Position numbers and translations under genes: made by a program. Below, piece by piece: positions 1 through 6,171 of a DNA stretch of 15,806 bases (the stretch's first letter is position 1; each line of letters opens with the position of its first letter). Under the pieces are notes generated by a model. The model saw only the letters and a program-made list of their open reading frames with translations. It was not told the origin of the DNA and made no database searches. The stretch is from Campylobacteraceae bacterium (GTDB lineage: Bacteria > Campylobacterota > Campylobacteria > Campylobacterales > Sulfurovaceae), in contig JALSHP010000227.1 in the NCBI GenBank assembly GCA_026982175.1, forward strand, positions 1 to 15,806, in the 5' to 3' direction.

Positions 1-1
1 C

Positions 2-643
2 ATTTTTACCGACTTAGCCATAGGACAGTTCGCAGCGATTGGGGTGGCTGTGAGTCTTCTCTTTTTTGAGGGGGCTTACACCTTCATACTCACTCTAGCC
101 TTTGCCCTATTTGGAGCATTGCTCATTGCCTTTGCGACTTATAGGGTTAAACACATAGAAGCGTTCATTGGAATGCTCTATGCTTTTGGAGCAAGTGCAA
201 TTATTGTAATCCTCTCAAATACCACCCAAGGAACAGAACTCTTTAACAAACTCCAAGCGACCGATATTTTGTTTACCACCCTTGGAGATTTAACAGAACC
301 TTTTGTACTATATACCATAGTAGCCACCCTATTTTTTAGCCTCTACCACAGAGTAACAGGCATACTAAAAGAGATACTATTCTTCACACTACTAGCCCTA
401 ACGGTTACATCATCAGTTCAATTAGCAGGAGTTTTAGTCGTTTTTGTGTTACTCATCGTTCCTGCTTACTTAGCACTACTACAAAGTAAATTCAACCCTT
501 TAGGATTTGCGTGGATTGTAGGCTCTATTGTTATTATAGTAGCGATGATTGCCTCTTACCATTTTGATTTACCTACAGGTTACACCATTGTCTTTGTTGG
601 GTCAGGTTGTGGGATTGTTGGGGCTTTGGTGAGGGGGAGGTAG
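2..643 (+). CDS. Metal ABC transporter permease (ABC-3 family), 5' end missing
   Basis: This is an inner-membrane permease subunit of a zinc/manganese/iron-type ABC importer. The frame is open from the first complete codon at base 2, upstream of the internal GTG at 44, so the gene enters from outside the window and only about 213 residues are visible. The opening residues IFTDLAIGQFAAIGVAVS match the ABC-3 segment normally written as 'DLAxAQxAALG', and the later SSVQLAGVLVVFVLLIVPA matches the conserved 'VGxLLVxALLxxPA' helix near the C-terminus. About six hydrophobic helices are visible. The partner ATPase and metal-binding protein are not seen and would lie upstream. The metal cannot be told from this part, so ZnuB is possible but not claimed. 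The stop is followed after 30 bases by an unrelated antidote gene. Confidence 0.8.
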   Translation: MFTDLAIGQFAAIGVAVSLLFFEGAYTFILTLAFALFGALLIAFATYRVKHIEAFIGMLYAFGASAIIVILSNTTQGTELFNKLQATDILFTTLGDLTEPFVLYTIVATLFFSLYHRVTGILKEILFFTLLALTVTSSVQLAGVLVVFVLLIVPAYLALLQSKFNPLGFAWIVGSIVIIVAMIASYHFDLPTGYTIVFVGSGCGIVGALVRGR

Positions 644-673
644 GTTCTTTTGAATTACTAGAGGAGTATGACA

Positions 674-973
674 ATGAATAAAAATGAGTTAATAAAATTT
701 GATATTACAGAGTATTTAGATAGTAATGAATCCATTGCTGAGTATCTTTCACAAGTTCTTGAAGATGGAGATAATGATGAGTTTATCCGAGCTATTGGTC
801 ATATTGCTAAAGCCAAAGGAATGGCACAGATAGCAAAAGATACAGGATTGGGTAGAGAGAGTTTATATAAAGCTTTTAGAACCAATGCCAAACCTAGGTT
901 TGATACCGTTCTGAAAGTGATAAACTCTTTACAAATTCAGCTTTCAGCTTCACCTAGATTATCGGCTGGATAG
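674..973 (+). CDS. HigA-like putative addiction-module antidote (XRE-type HTH), orphan
   Basis: This is a 99-residue DNA-binding protein of the 'putative addiction module antidote' family, which normally neutralises a HigB/RelE-like mRNA-cleaving toxin and represses its own operon. The family signature runs through the whole protein: an N-terminal FDITEYLDSNESIAEYLSQ, a central AIGHIAKAKGMAQIAKDTGL and the HTH end GRESLYKAF followed by FDTVLKVINSL. The start is chosen at ATG 674 rather than ATG 668, because GAGGAG at 661-666 is 7 bases from 674 but only 1 base from 668. The toxin gene usually lies just upstream, but here the ABC permease ends 30 bases before and no RelE-like frame follows. 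It therefore looks like an orphan antidote, perhaps kept as a regulator. Confidence 0.82.
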   Translation: MNKNELIKFDITEYLDSNESIAEYLSQVLEDGDNDEFIRAIGHIAKAKGMAQIAKDTGLGRESLYKAFRTNAKPRFDTVLKVINSLQIQLSASPRLSAG

Positions 974-1009
974 GCTATTATTATATTGTTAGATGTATTT
1001 GAACAATAG

Positions 1010-1057
1010 AGGGCAAGACATAGTGTTATTTAAGTATTTCATCTAGCTTGTCCCCTT
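1010..1057. repeat. Imperfect inverted repeat in the gap before the 1075 gene
   Basis: GGGCAAG near 1012-1018 pairs with CTTGTCCC near 1047-1054, with one bulged T and a loop of roughly 28 bases. It lies between the antidote gene and the small membrane protein. It could be a weak hairpin in the leader or chance. There is no T-tract after it, so it is not an obvious intrinsic terminator. Confidence 0.25.
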
Positions 1058-1074
1058 TTACTGGAAAGAAAACT

Positions 1075-1434
1075 ATGAAAAGAAAAGAACTTATAATAAC
1101 AAGTATCATGGCTATCATTTTATTAGGCATGAGTTACATGGTTAGTAGTTTTCAAGGTTGGAATAAAAATCGGCTTGATAATGAAATTATCCATGAAAAT
1201 ATTAACCATTCCATTAAGACAATTCTCAATGATAAAAAAGAAATTTTTAAACTTGAAAAGAGTATTGATTTAAATGATAGTGGAGTTCTTTATATGAAAG
1301 TAGTTTTGAAATTTTATATAGATGAAGTAAAAGAGGAATGTTTGAATCTTGAAAAGTTTGATAAAGTATTGGATTTTGAGATAGAGAAGTATTGTGATAA
1401 ATTAATTACTTCTGAAAATAGTAGAGAAGAGTAA
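1075..1434 (+). CDS. Hypothetical single-span membrane protein
   Basis: I do not recognise this family. From ATG 1075 the product has 119 residues, with a short basic N-terminus (MKRKEL), one hydrophobic segment at about residues 6-25 (IITSIMAIILLGMSYMVSS) and then a charged soluble domain of about 90 residues rich in Lys, Glu, Asp and Ile. By the positive-inside rule the soluble part faces the periplasm. It contains two cysteines, in EECLNLEKF and EKYCDKL. ATG 1075 is preferred to the in-frame TTG at 1048 because it has GGA at 1063-1065 upstream and because the nine extra residues would precede the basic N-region. It sits among toxin-antitoxin and transposon remnants, which suggests accessory DNA. 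No function is proposed. Confidence 0.5.
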   Translation: MKRKELIITSIMAIILLGMSYMVSSFQGWNKNRLDNEIIHENINHSIKTILNDKKEIFKLEKSIDLNDSGVLYMKVVLKFYIDEVKEECLNLEKFDKVLDFEIEKYCDKLITSENSREE

Positions 1435-1472
1435 AACATATCATGAGACTTATACGAAAGAATAAAAAATGA

Positions 1473-1811
1473 AAATCAGAAAAGCAAAAACCAACACATC
1501 CACATTTCGTAACTTGTACGATACTCAATTGGCTACCAATCTTTACAAGAAAAGAGAGTGTAGAGACACTGTTAAAGCAATTTCGATTTTACAAAAAAGC
1601 TCATAAAAAAGATAGAACCTACCAAATATGGCAAGAGGGGTATCAACCAAAATTAATACAAACAGAGAGGATGATGATAAATAAGATAAATTATATTCAT
1701 CATAATCCAGTAAAGAGAGGCTATGTTGATGAAGCTATTCATTGGAGGTACTCTAGTGCTAGAGATGATGAAGGAATAGATGGGCTTATTGAGGTAGAAA
1801 AATTTTGGTAG
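1473..1811 (+). pseudogene. Decayed Y1/RAYT-type transposase, catalytic core deleted
   Basis: The frame from the codon after the TGA at 1470-1472 to the TAG at 1809-1811 has no usable start codon near its beginning. It still reads as two ends of a REP-associated tyrosine transposase (IS200-like Y1 family). The N-terminal piece HFVTCTILNWLPIFTRKES joins directly to KKAHKKDRTYQIWQEGYQPK, followed by the typical ending YIHHNPVKRGYVDEAIHWRY-SSA. The middle of the protein is absent, and with it the His-hydrophobic-His metal site and the catalytic tyrosine region, so the product cannot be active. A REP-like palindrome follows 9 bases after the stop, which is the usual partner of such genes. The ATG at 1469 opens another frame that shows no similarity. 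Confidence 0.72.
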
Positions 1812-1819
1812 TTTTAGCT

Positions 1820-1856
1820 CTCGTATGTGTTCCCACCGAGGACGGATGGGAACGAG
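1820..1856. repeat. REP-like palindrome next to RAYT remnant
   Basis: TTCCCACCG at 1830-1838 pairs with CGGATGGGAA at 1843-1852, with one bulged A and an AGGA loop. An outer CTCG (1820-1823) pairs with CGAG (1853-1856). The TTCCCA...TGGGAACGAG pattern resembles the GTTCCCAC-type REP elements that accompany RAYT genes in many bacteria. It lies 9 bases after the transposase remnant. It has no downstream T-tract, so I do not call it a terminator. Confidence 0.55.
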
Positions 1857-1913
1857 CAAAAGTATTGAATTTAAGTTTTGTTTATAAAAAGGCTTAAAGC
1901 TCTTAACTTTTAC

Positions 1914-1942
1914 TTGACTAAAAAATATTAAATCATTATAAT
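1914..1942 (+). promoter_or_regulatory. Near-consensus sigma-70 promoter for brnTA
   Basis: TTGACT at 1914-1919 and a perfect TATAAT at 1937-1942 are separated by exactly 17 bases. The expected transcription start, 6-7 bases after the -10, falls on or beside the ATG of the toxin gene at 1949, so the transcript would have almost no leader. BrnT-BrnA complexes are known to repress their own promoter, so this region is also the likely operator. Confidence 0.75.
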
Positions 1943-1948
1943 ATAATT

Positions 1949-2242
1949 ATGGATAAAATAAAATTTTCTTGGGATGAAAATAAAGCCCAATCAAATCTAA
2001 TAAAACATCAAATTTCATTTAAAGAGGCTCAAACAGTTTTTGATGATGAAAATGCTCGTTTGATTTTTGACCCTGACCATAGCCAAGATGAAGATAGATT
2101 TATCTTGCTTGGATACAGTTGCACCTCTAAGATTTTGACCGTAGTTCATTGCTATCGAGATGATGAACAAAATGTTAGAATTATCAGTGCTAGAAAATCA
2201 ACCAAACACGAAGAGAAACAATACAGGGAGTTTACATTATGA
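1949..2242 (+). CDS. brnT: BrnT family ribonuclease toxin
   Basis: This is the toxin of a type II toxin-antitoxin pair. BrnT is a small RelE-fold RNase that inhibits translation until bound by BrnA. The 97 residues carry the family pattern from end to end: the N-terminal FSWDENKAQSNLIKHQISF, the central DPDHSQDEDRFILLGYS and the C-terminal VRIISARKSTKHEEKQYRE. Length is normal for the family, so it appears intact. The start at ATG 1949 fits the conserved N-terminus, but there is no ribosome-binding site, because the -10 box ends only 6 bases before it. This points to leaderless translation. The stop overlaps the start of the next gene as ATGA, so the two are translationally coupled. The overlap and the neighbour make the identification firm. 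Confidence 0.9.
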   Translation: MDKIKFSWDENKAQSNLIKHQISFKEAQTVFDDENARLIFDPDHSQDEDRFILLGYSCTSKILTVVHCYRDDEQNVRIISARKSTKHEEKQYREFTL

Positions 2243-2448
2243 GAGAAGAGTACGATTTTAGCAATTCAATTAAAAATCCTTATGCACAAAAAGAAAAAAA
2301 ACAGATTTCTATTAACATCGAAACCGATACCATCGTTTATTTTAAGACTTTAGCAAAAAAAGTGGGGATTCCTTATCAAAATTTGATTAACTCCTATTTG
2401 ACGGATTGTGCTGTTAAACGAGTTGAGCCTAAGTTACAGTGGGGATAA
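2239..2448 (+). CDS. brnA: BrnA-type antitoxin
   Basis: This is the antitoxin partner of the preceding BrnT, starting within the toxin stop codon (ATGA overlap). The 69-residue product begins with EEYDFSNSIKNPYA, the typical BrnA opening. It continues into a ribbon-helix-helix type DNA-binding region (KKQISINIETDTIVYFKTLA) and ends with the YQNLINSYLTDCA stretch common to BrnA/CopG-like antitoxins. The N-terminal part is expected to bind and block BrnT and the C-terminal part to dimerise and bind the operator upstream of brnT. It is slightly short but has all expected segments, so I regard it as complete. A small membrane protein gene follows after 18 bases and might be cotranscribed. Confidence 0.85.
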   Translation: MREEYDFSNSIKNPYAQKEKKQISINIETDTIVYFKTLAKKVGIPYQNLINSYLTDCAVKRVEPKLQWG

Positions 2449-2466
2449 GTTACTTTAAGTATATTC

Positions 2467-2658
2467 ATGAAAAAGATATTTACACATCCTATTATCATCT
2501 ATATTGTTTCGTTTACTATTGTTTTCGCTTATGTAATTTACTTTGAAACTGAAACTTTTAATACAGAGTGGTTATGGGGAATAGCAGTTTTTTCAATTCC
2601 TGTCATGTTTCCTGTAGCTTTCATTGCTGAAGCTATTTCTATACTTATGGAGAATTAG
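2467..2658 (+). CDS. Small two-helix membrane protein, unknown
   Basis: This 63-residue frame encodes two hydrophobic helices, at about residues 8-26 (PIIIYIVSFTIVFAYVIYF) and 37-57 (WGIAVFSIPVMFPVAFIAEA), joined by a short acidic, aromatic loop (ETETFNTEW). The charge pattern, with Lys-Lys at the start, suggests both ends are cytoplasmic. No family is recognised. There is no clear ribosome-binding site in front of ATG 2467, and the gene is short, so coding status is moderate; the clean membrane-protein composition is the main support. It follows brnA by 18 bases and may be on the same transcript. Confidence 0.5.
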   Translation: MKKIFTHPIIIYIVSFTIVFAYVIYFETETFNTEWLWGIAVFSIPVMFPVAFIAEAISILMEN

Positions 2659-2708
2659 CTCTAGCTCTGCTCTAGGAGTCAGACGTTAAAAAACTACTTA
2701 AAACTACT

Positions 2709-2999
2709 TTACACCATCCCCTCTCTCACAATTTTAGAAACCAAAGAACGAGAGAGACTCAAATATTTAGCTATCTCTATTTGTGTATATCCATCTTCTA
2801 ATGTCTCCAACTCTTCATCATTTAATTTGATACCTATCATCTCTTGTATATTTTCATAGTCTTCATCATCTGTAAAAACAGTAGAACGATTCACTCCTCG
2901 GTTAATAACATGATGACGAGGTATCCCTTGAGGGTATAACCTGCTAGTTCTATTCTTGGTTTTAAAAACTACAAAAAATATCAGTCTAAATGAACTCAA
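2709..2999 (-). pseudogene. Second decayed Y1/RAYT transposase, N-terminus joined to C-terminal HTH
   Basis: The 96-residue frame reads RLYPQGIPRHHVINRGVNRS then VFTDDEDYE, the usual N-terminus of Y1 (IS200/REP-associated) transposases. It then switches at about residue 53 to LEDGYTQIEIAKYLSLSRSL and VSKIV, the helix-turn-helix tail found at the C-terminus of one Y1 transposase subgroup. Roughly 100-150 residues that normally lie between, including the second metal-binding motif and the catalytic tyrosine, are absent. It is a remnant, not a small regulator, although the HTH end is intact. Its subfamily differs from that of the remnant at 1473-1811, so the two are separate insertions that decayed in a similar way. 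The first 19 or so residues before RTSRLY show no similarity and may not be original. Confidence 0.65.
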
Positions 3000-3063
3000 A
3001 ACAGTGATTTAAATAAGCATTGACTTTTTGTAGTTCTAAAATAAAAAATAAAGAAAAACTCAC

Positions 3064-3069
3064 TATAAT
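3064..3069 (+). promoter_or_regulatory. Candidate -10 box for the AAA ATPase gene
   Basis: A perfect TATAAT lies 50 bases before the ATG at 3120. There is no good -35 hexamer at normal distance (a TTGACT at about 3021 is too far). Weak -35 conservation is common in Campylobacterota, so it remains plausible. Confidence 0.35.
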
Positions 3070-3119
3070 TAGTATTGTAATACAAAAAATAGATATTTAT
3101 TTAAATATTAGGCTACAAA

Positions 3120-4307
3120 ATGATAACACCTCTTCTTATACTCTCCAACCAAATAAAGTCACAAGCCCTACCACTCTACAAACGATTTCTCTATAATAAA
3201 ATAGATTTTAAAGAGCGACTCCTTGGAATAATAGGGGCAAGAGGAGCAGGTAAAACAACCTTACTTTTACAGTACCTCAAAGAGGAGAGTAAGAAGAAAA
3301 CACTTTATGTCATGGCAGACCACCCTTTGGTGGTGGAAAAAGGCTTGTTTGAGATTGCTGATGCTTTTCAAAAAGTGGGTGGGGAGGTTTTGATTATTGA
3401 TGAGATTCATAAGATTAAAGAGTTTGAAATAGATTTAAAACTTATCTATGATAGTTTTTGGGGACTGCAAGTCATCTTTACGGGTTCAAATGCACTTGCC
3501 ATTGACCATGCCAAAGCTGATTTGAGTCGTCGAGCCATTATCTACAGATTGCCTGTTTTATCATTTCGAGAGTATTTGGAGTTAGAGAGTAGCAAAGTCT
3601 TGCCTTCTTATAATTTAGAGGAGATAATTCACAATCATAGCACCCTTGCCATAGAGATACTCTCACAGATTAAACCTTTGGCTTATTTTGAGGAGTATCT
3701 TAAACATGGAGCTTATCCATTTTACAAAGATGGAGCAGAGAGTTATTTGAAAAAATTACTTATGGCAACCACACAAGTTTTAAGCAGTGATTTACCTGCC
3801 ATTTATAAAATTGAGTATGATAAAATTAACGCATTAAAAAAGATGATGGTAATGCTCTGTCAAAGCGAACCTTTTGACATCAACATCTCAAAACTTTGTG
3901 GGGCTGTGGAGTTGAACCAAAAAACACTCTACAAATACCTTTCCATTTTAGAAGCAGGAGGGCTTATCAGAATTTTAGGGGCAAAATCTAATGGTGTTAG
4001 CATTATCTCCAAACCTGAAAAGCTCTATCTTGATAATACCAATCTTTTTAGTATCTTTTGTAGTACCCCTAAAAATGGCACAATAAGAGAGACATTTTTT
4101 GCCTCTCAACTCTCTTTTGAACATCAACTCTCTTACCCTAAAAGTGGGGATTTTATGGTAGATGAAAAACATATTTTTGAGGTGGGTGGACGAAGTAAAA
4201 CAAAAAAACAGATAAAAGAGCTAGAGAGTGCCTATGTGGTCTCTGCCGACATAGAGGTAGGAAGTATGAACAAAATCCCTCTTTGGTTGTTTGGATTTTT
4301 GTATTAG
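3120..4307 (+). CDS. AAA ATPase with DUF4143-type C-terminal domain
   Basis: This belongs to the widespread AAA_14/DUF4143 ATPase family, whose cellular role is unclear; members are often accessory genes. The 395-residue protein has a Walker A motif at 39-46 (GARGAGKT), a Walker B at 91-95 (LIIDE) followed by His97, and a sensor-like IFTGSN at 119-124. A winged-helix-like region spans about 240-285 (INALKKMMVML to LEAGGLIRIL). The C-terminal part resembles a PD-(D/E)xK fold: Asp344 in GDFMVD, then Glu354-Val-Gly-Gly-Arg-Ser-Lys360. Length is normal for the family and no frame break is seen. There is no strong ribosome-binding site before ATG 3120. It faces the superoxide reductase gene convergently. 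Nuclease activity is not established for the family, so I keep the name general. Confidence 0.85.
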   Translation: MITPLLILSNQIKSQALPLYKRFLYNKIDFKERLLGIIGARGAGKTTLLLQYLKEESKKKTLYVMADHPLVVEKGLFEIADAFQKVGGEVLIIDEIHKIKEFEIDLKLIYDSFWGLQVIFTGSNALAIDHAKADLSRRAIIYRLPVLSFREYLELESSKVLPSYNLEEIIHNHSTLAIEILSQIKPLAYFEEYLKHGAYPFYKDGAESYLKKLLMATTQVLSSDLPAIYKIEYDKINALKKMMVMLCQSEPFDINISKLCGAVELNQKTLYKYLSILEAGGLIRILGAKSNGVSIISKPEKLYLDNTNLFSIFCSTPKNGTIRETFFASQLSFEHQLSYPKSGDFMVDEKHIFEVGGRSKTKKQIKELESAYVVSADIEVGSMNKIPLWLFGFLY

Positions 4308-4362
4308 AGAGGGATTTTTACTTCTAATTACATTATGATAGATACGTAGGTCGGCAGAGACC
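4238..4362. repeat. 13-bp inverted repeat across the end of the ATPase gene
   Basis: GGTCTCTGCCGAC at 4238-4250, inside the last codons of the ATPase gene, recurs in inverted form as GTCGGCAGAGACC at 4350-4362 in the intergenic space. The copies are 99 bases apart. The downstream copy itself forms a small hairpin (AGGTC/GACCT) that runs into a second one (CCTC/GAGG). It could be a REP-type repeat pair or a long-range RNA stem. Confidence 0.5.
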
Positions 4363-4368
4363 TCAAAG

Positions 4369-4401
4369 AGGATTGCTAGTATTAAGTAAATCCTATTTTT
4401 T
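4369..4401 (+). terminator. Candidate intrinsic terminator of the ATPase gene
   Basis: AGGATT at 4369-4374 pairs with AATCCT at 4389-4394, with a 14-base loop, and is followed by ATTTTTT at 4395-4401. The stem is short and the loop large, so strength is doubtful. It overlaps the stop codon of the convergent superoxide reductase gene. Confidence 0.4.
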
Positions 4402-4836
4402 AGCCTCTATTTTTAATGCATGACTACTCGTCCAAGTACCATGTAGATTACATTTTGCAATAGCAGAAAGCTCTTTAACGCCATCGAGCTTTACACGCGT
4501 TCCTAGATAACCTCTTGAGATAGTTGGTTCAAGTTTTACCGTGTCGATGGTTTTTCCGTCAGCCAATAGGCTAATTTCATAAATCCAATGTTCATCGGTA
4601 CTTGGGTGGATGATGTCACCTTGCCCTACGGTAACTTCTACTAATGTGTAACCTGCTTTGTCTTTTTCACCAACAGAGATTTGAGGGGTATGTTTCTGTT
4701 CTCCTTTGGTGAGGTTTTTAGGGTCTTTTGGCTTCATCTCTATTTTGTTGACAACTAATTTCTCATCATAAGCTGAAGCTGTTACGCTTGAAAGTGCTAC
4801 TATGCTACTTAGTTTAATCATATCTCTTCGTGTCAT
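4393..4836 (-). CDS. Tat-exported superoxide reductase (neelaredoxin/desulfoferrodoxin type)
   Basis: This enzyme family reduces superoxide to hydrogen peroxide at a mononuclear Fe(His)4Cys site. The 147-residue product keeps all five expected iron ligands: His49 (in QKHTP), His77 and His83 (in HPSTDEHWIYE) and Cys129 and His132 (in KCNLHGTW). It lacks the N-terminal rubredoxin-like iron site, so it is a one-iron type. The start at ATG 4836 has AAGGA upstream at good spacing and begins a twin-arginine signal, MTRRDMIKLSS, with a cut expected after about residue 22. This predicts a folded, exported periplasmic enzyme, whereas many members are cytosolic. A longer frame to 4953 exists but would bury the signal and overlap the upstream gene. 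Gln47 stands where family members usually have the sixth-ligand glutamate. It is the last gene of the DUF4395-rrf2-trans-sulfuration run, 67 bases after its neighbour. Confidence 0.87.
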   Translation of the reverse strand: MTRRDMIKLSSIVALSSVTASAYDEKLVVNKIEMKPKDPKNLTKGEQKHTPQISVGEKDKAGYTLVEVTVGQGDIIHPSTDEHWIYEISLLADGKTIDTVKLEPTISRGYLGTRVKLDGVKELSAIAKCNLHGTWTSSHALKIEAKK

Positions 4837-4903
4837 TGTTAAATCCTTTTTTATGTAGATAATGAAAGTGTAACTAAAAAAGTTTAGAGTACTAAATAGG
4901 TAG

Positions 4904-6145
4904 CTATAATATAGCTTGTAAAAAATCTTCTGCAATGACTTTTGGGTCTTCAAGTCCTACTGAAATACGAATGAGTCCATCGCTTACTCCTAGATATTTT
5001 TGTGTTGCTTTATCGAAATCTCTATAGATAGTACTTGCCATATGTAATGCTAAGGTACGGTTATCTCCTATGTTGGCTGTTTGGGTTACGAGTTTTAAAT
5101 TATTGAGTAATTCAAAGGCTCTCTCTTTGTTGTTACACTCTAAAGTGATTATGGGTCCACAGGCTTCATTGAAGTTTGATTTAAAACGTTGGTGGTATCT
5201 ATTTGTCTCTAGCGATGGGTGCGATACAGTGATATTTGAGGGGAGCTTCTCATTTAATATTTTGACTAAAATAGGAATGGATTCGTTGACCCTTTGAAGT
5301 CTAAGGGCTAAGGTTTCTAGTCCTAACATGGTAAGAAATGAACCATGGGCATTGGCAGACATTCCCATGTCTCTCATGGCACGTTTTTTGGCAATGGCTA
5401 TCATCGCTTTTTTTTGCATTTTATTGACAATAGGATGGAGATGTGCATACTTCTCATGGTAGAGTTTATCGTTCTCTTTAATGGCTCTAAAGACGGCAAT
5501 GCCTCCTAGTGCAGCAGAGTGTCCTGACATCGCTTTTGTTGTTGAGTGAATGACAATGTCTGCTCCCATTTCAAGCGGTCTAAGCGTGAGAGGTGTGACG
5601 GTATTGTCAACCACTAAAAGGGTCTCATACTGATTACAAAGCTCAATAATTTTAGGCAAGTCAGGGAGTTCAAGACTTGGGTTTCCTACGCTCTCAATGA
5701 GTACCATATTGATACCACTTTTGAGTCTCTCTTCTATCTGCTCATACTCCTCAATGCCACAAAATGAGCTTTGTACCCCAAAACGTTTCATGGTCTCATT
5801 GACCAAAGTGTAAGTGCCTCCAAAGAAACCACCAATGCATAGCACTTCATCTTCAGCTTTTAAATAAGCTGTCATGACCATTGCCAAAGCACCCATGCCA
5901 GAAGAGGTCGCCACGGCGGCTAGACCTCCTTCCATTTTAGCAACAATGGTTTCGAGTTTGGTCGTGGTTGGGTTACCTACTCTTGCGTAAAGAGGGTTGG
6001 CTACCTCTCCTTTAAAAATGCTCTCTGCCTCTTGGGCATCCTCATAGCCAAAAGCGGCAGAAGAGGTGATGGTAGGTGCAATGGCACGGACTTTTGTCCC
6101 TACATTTTGAACGAGTAGGGTGTTGAAATAGTTGTAATCTTTCAT
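4904..6145 (-). CDS. PLP-dependent trans-sulfuration enzyme (O-acetylhomoserine sulfhydrylase / cystathionine gamma-synthase / methionine gamma-lyase family)
   Basis: This is a cytoplasmic Cys/Met-metabolism PLP enzyme of 413 residues, normal for the family. Visible sites are Tyr53 and Arg55 in LYARVGNPTT (they bind the cofactor phosphate of the neighbouring subunit), SSGMGA at 81-86, Asp180 in VVDNTVTP (pairs with the pyridine nitrogen) and the Schiff-base Lys204 in HSTTKAMSGH. The usual active-site tyrosine in 'YGGTY' is Phe108 here (GGFFGGTY), which is unusual. Exact substrate preference cannot be read by eye: direct sulfhydrylation of acylhomoserine, cystathionine synthesis and gamma-elimination are all possible. 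ATG 6145 has AAGGAG 10 bases upstream. It lies 26 bases after the Rrf2 regulator gene and so is probably cotranscribed with it, which supports a regulated role in sulfur amino-acid supply. Confidence 0.85.
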   Translation of the reverse strand: MKDYNYFNTLLVQNVGTKVRAIAPTITSSAAFGYEDAQEAESIFKGEVANPLYARVGNPTTTKLETIVAKMEGGLAAVATSSGMGALAMVMTAYLKAEDEVLCIGGFFGGTYTLVNETMKRFGVQSSFCGIEEYEQIEERLKSGINMVLIESVGNPSLELPDLPKIIELCNQYETLLVVDNTVTPLTLRPLEMGADIVIHSTTKAMSGHSAALGGIAVFRAIKENDKLYHEKYAHLHPIVNKMQKKAMIAIAKKRAMRDMGMSANAHGSFLTMLGLETLALRLQRVNESIPILVKILNEKLPSNITVSHPSLETNRYHQRFKSNFNEACGPIITLECNNKERAFELLNNLKLVTQTANIGDNRTLALHMASTIYRDFDKATQKYLGVSDGLIRISVGLEDPKVIAEDFLQAIL

Positions 6146-6171
6146 GGTATTGAAACTCCTTGGTTGTTGTG

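Noticed and set aside
1048..1074. TTG start for the small membrane protein
   Set aside because: ATG 1075 has a better upstream site and gives a normal basic N-terminus before the membrane segment.
1469..1607. ATG-started frame at the beginning of the first transposase remnant
   Set aside because: It is in another frame, ends early and shows no family pattern, while the overlapping frame matches a transposase.
1653..1859. 68-residue minus-strand frame
   Set aside because: It lies opposite the transposase remnant and REP-like palindrome and shows no recognisable family.
3975..4172. 65-residue minus-strand frame inside the ATPase gene
   Set aside because: It is a shadow of a well-supported gene and has no family features.
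4837..4953. Longer start for the superoxide reductase gene, adding 39 residues
   Set aside because: It would hide the twin-arginine signal, overlap the upstream gene and lack a ribosome-binding site; ATG 4836 has AAGGA at good spacing.
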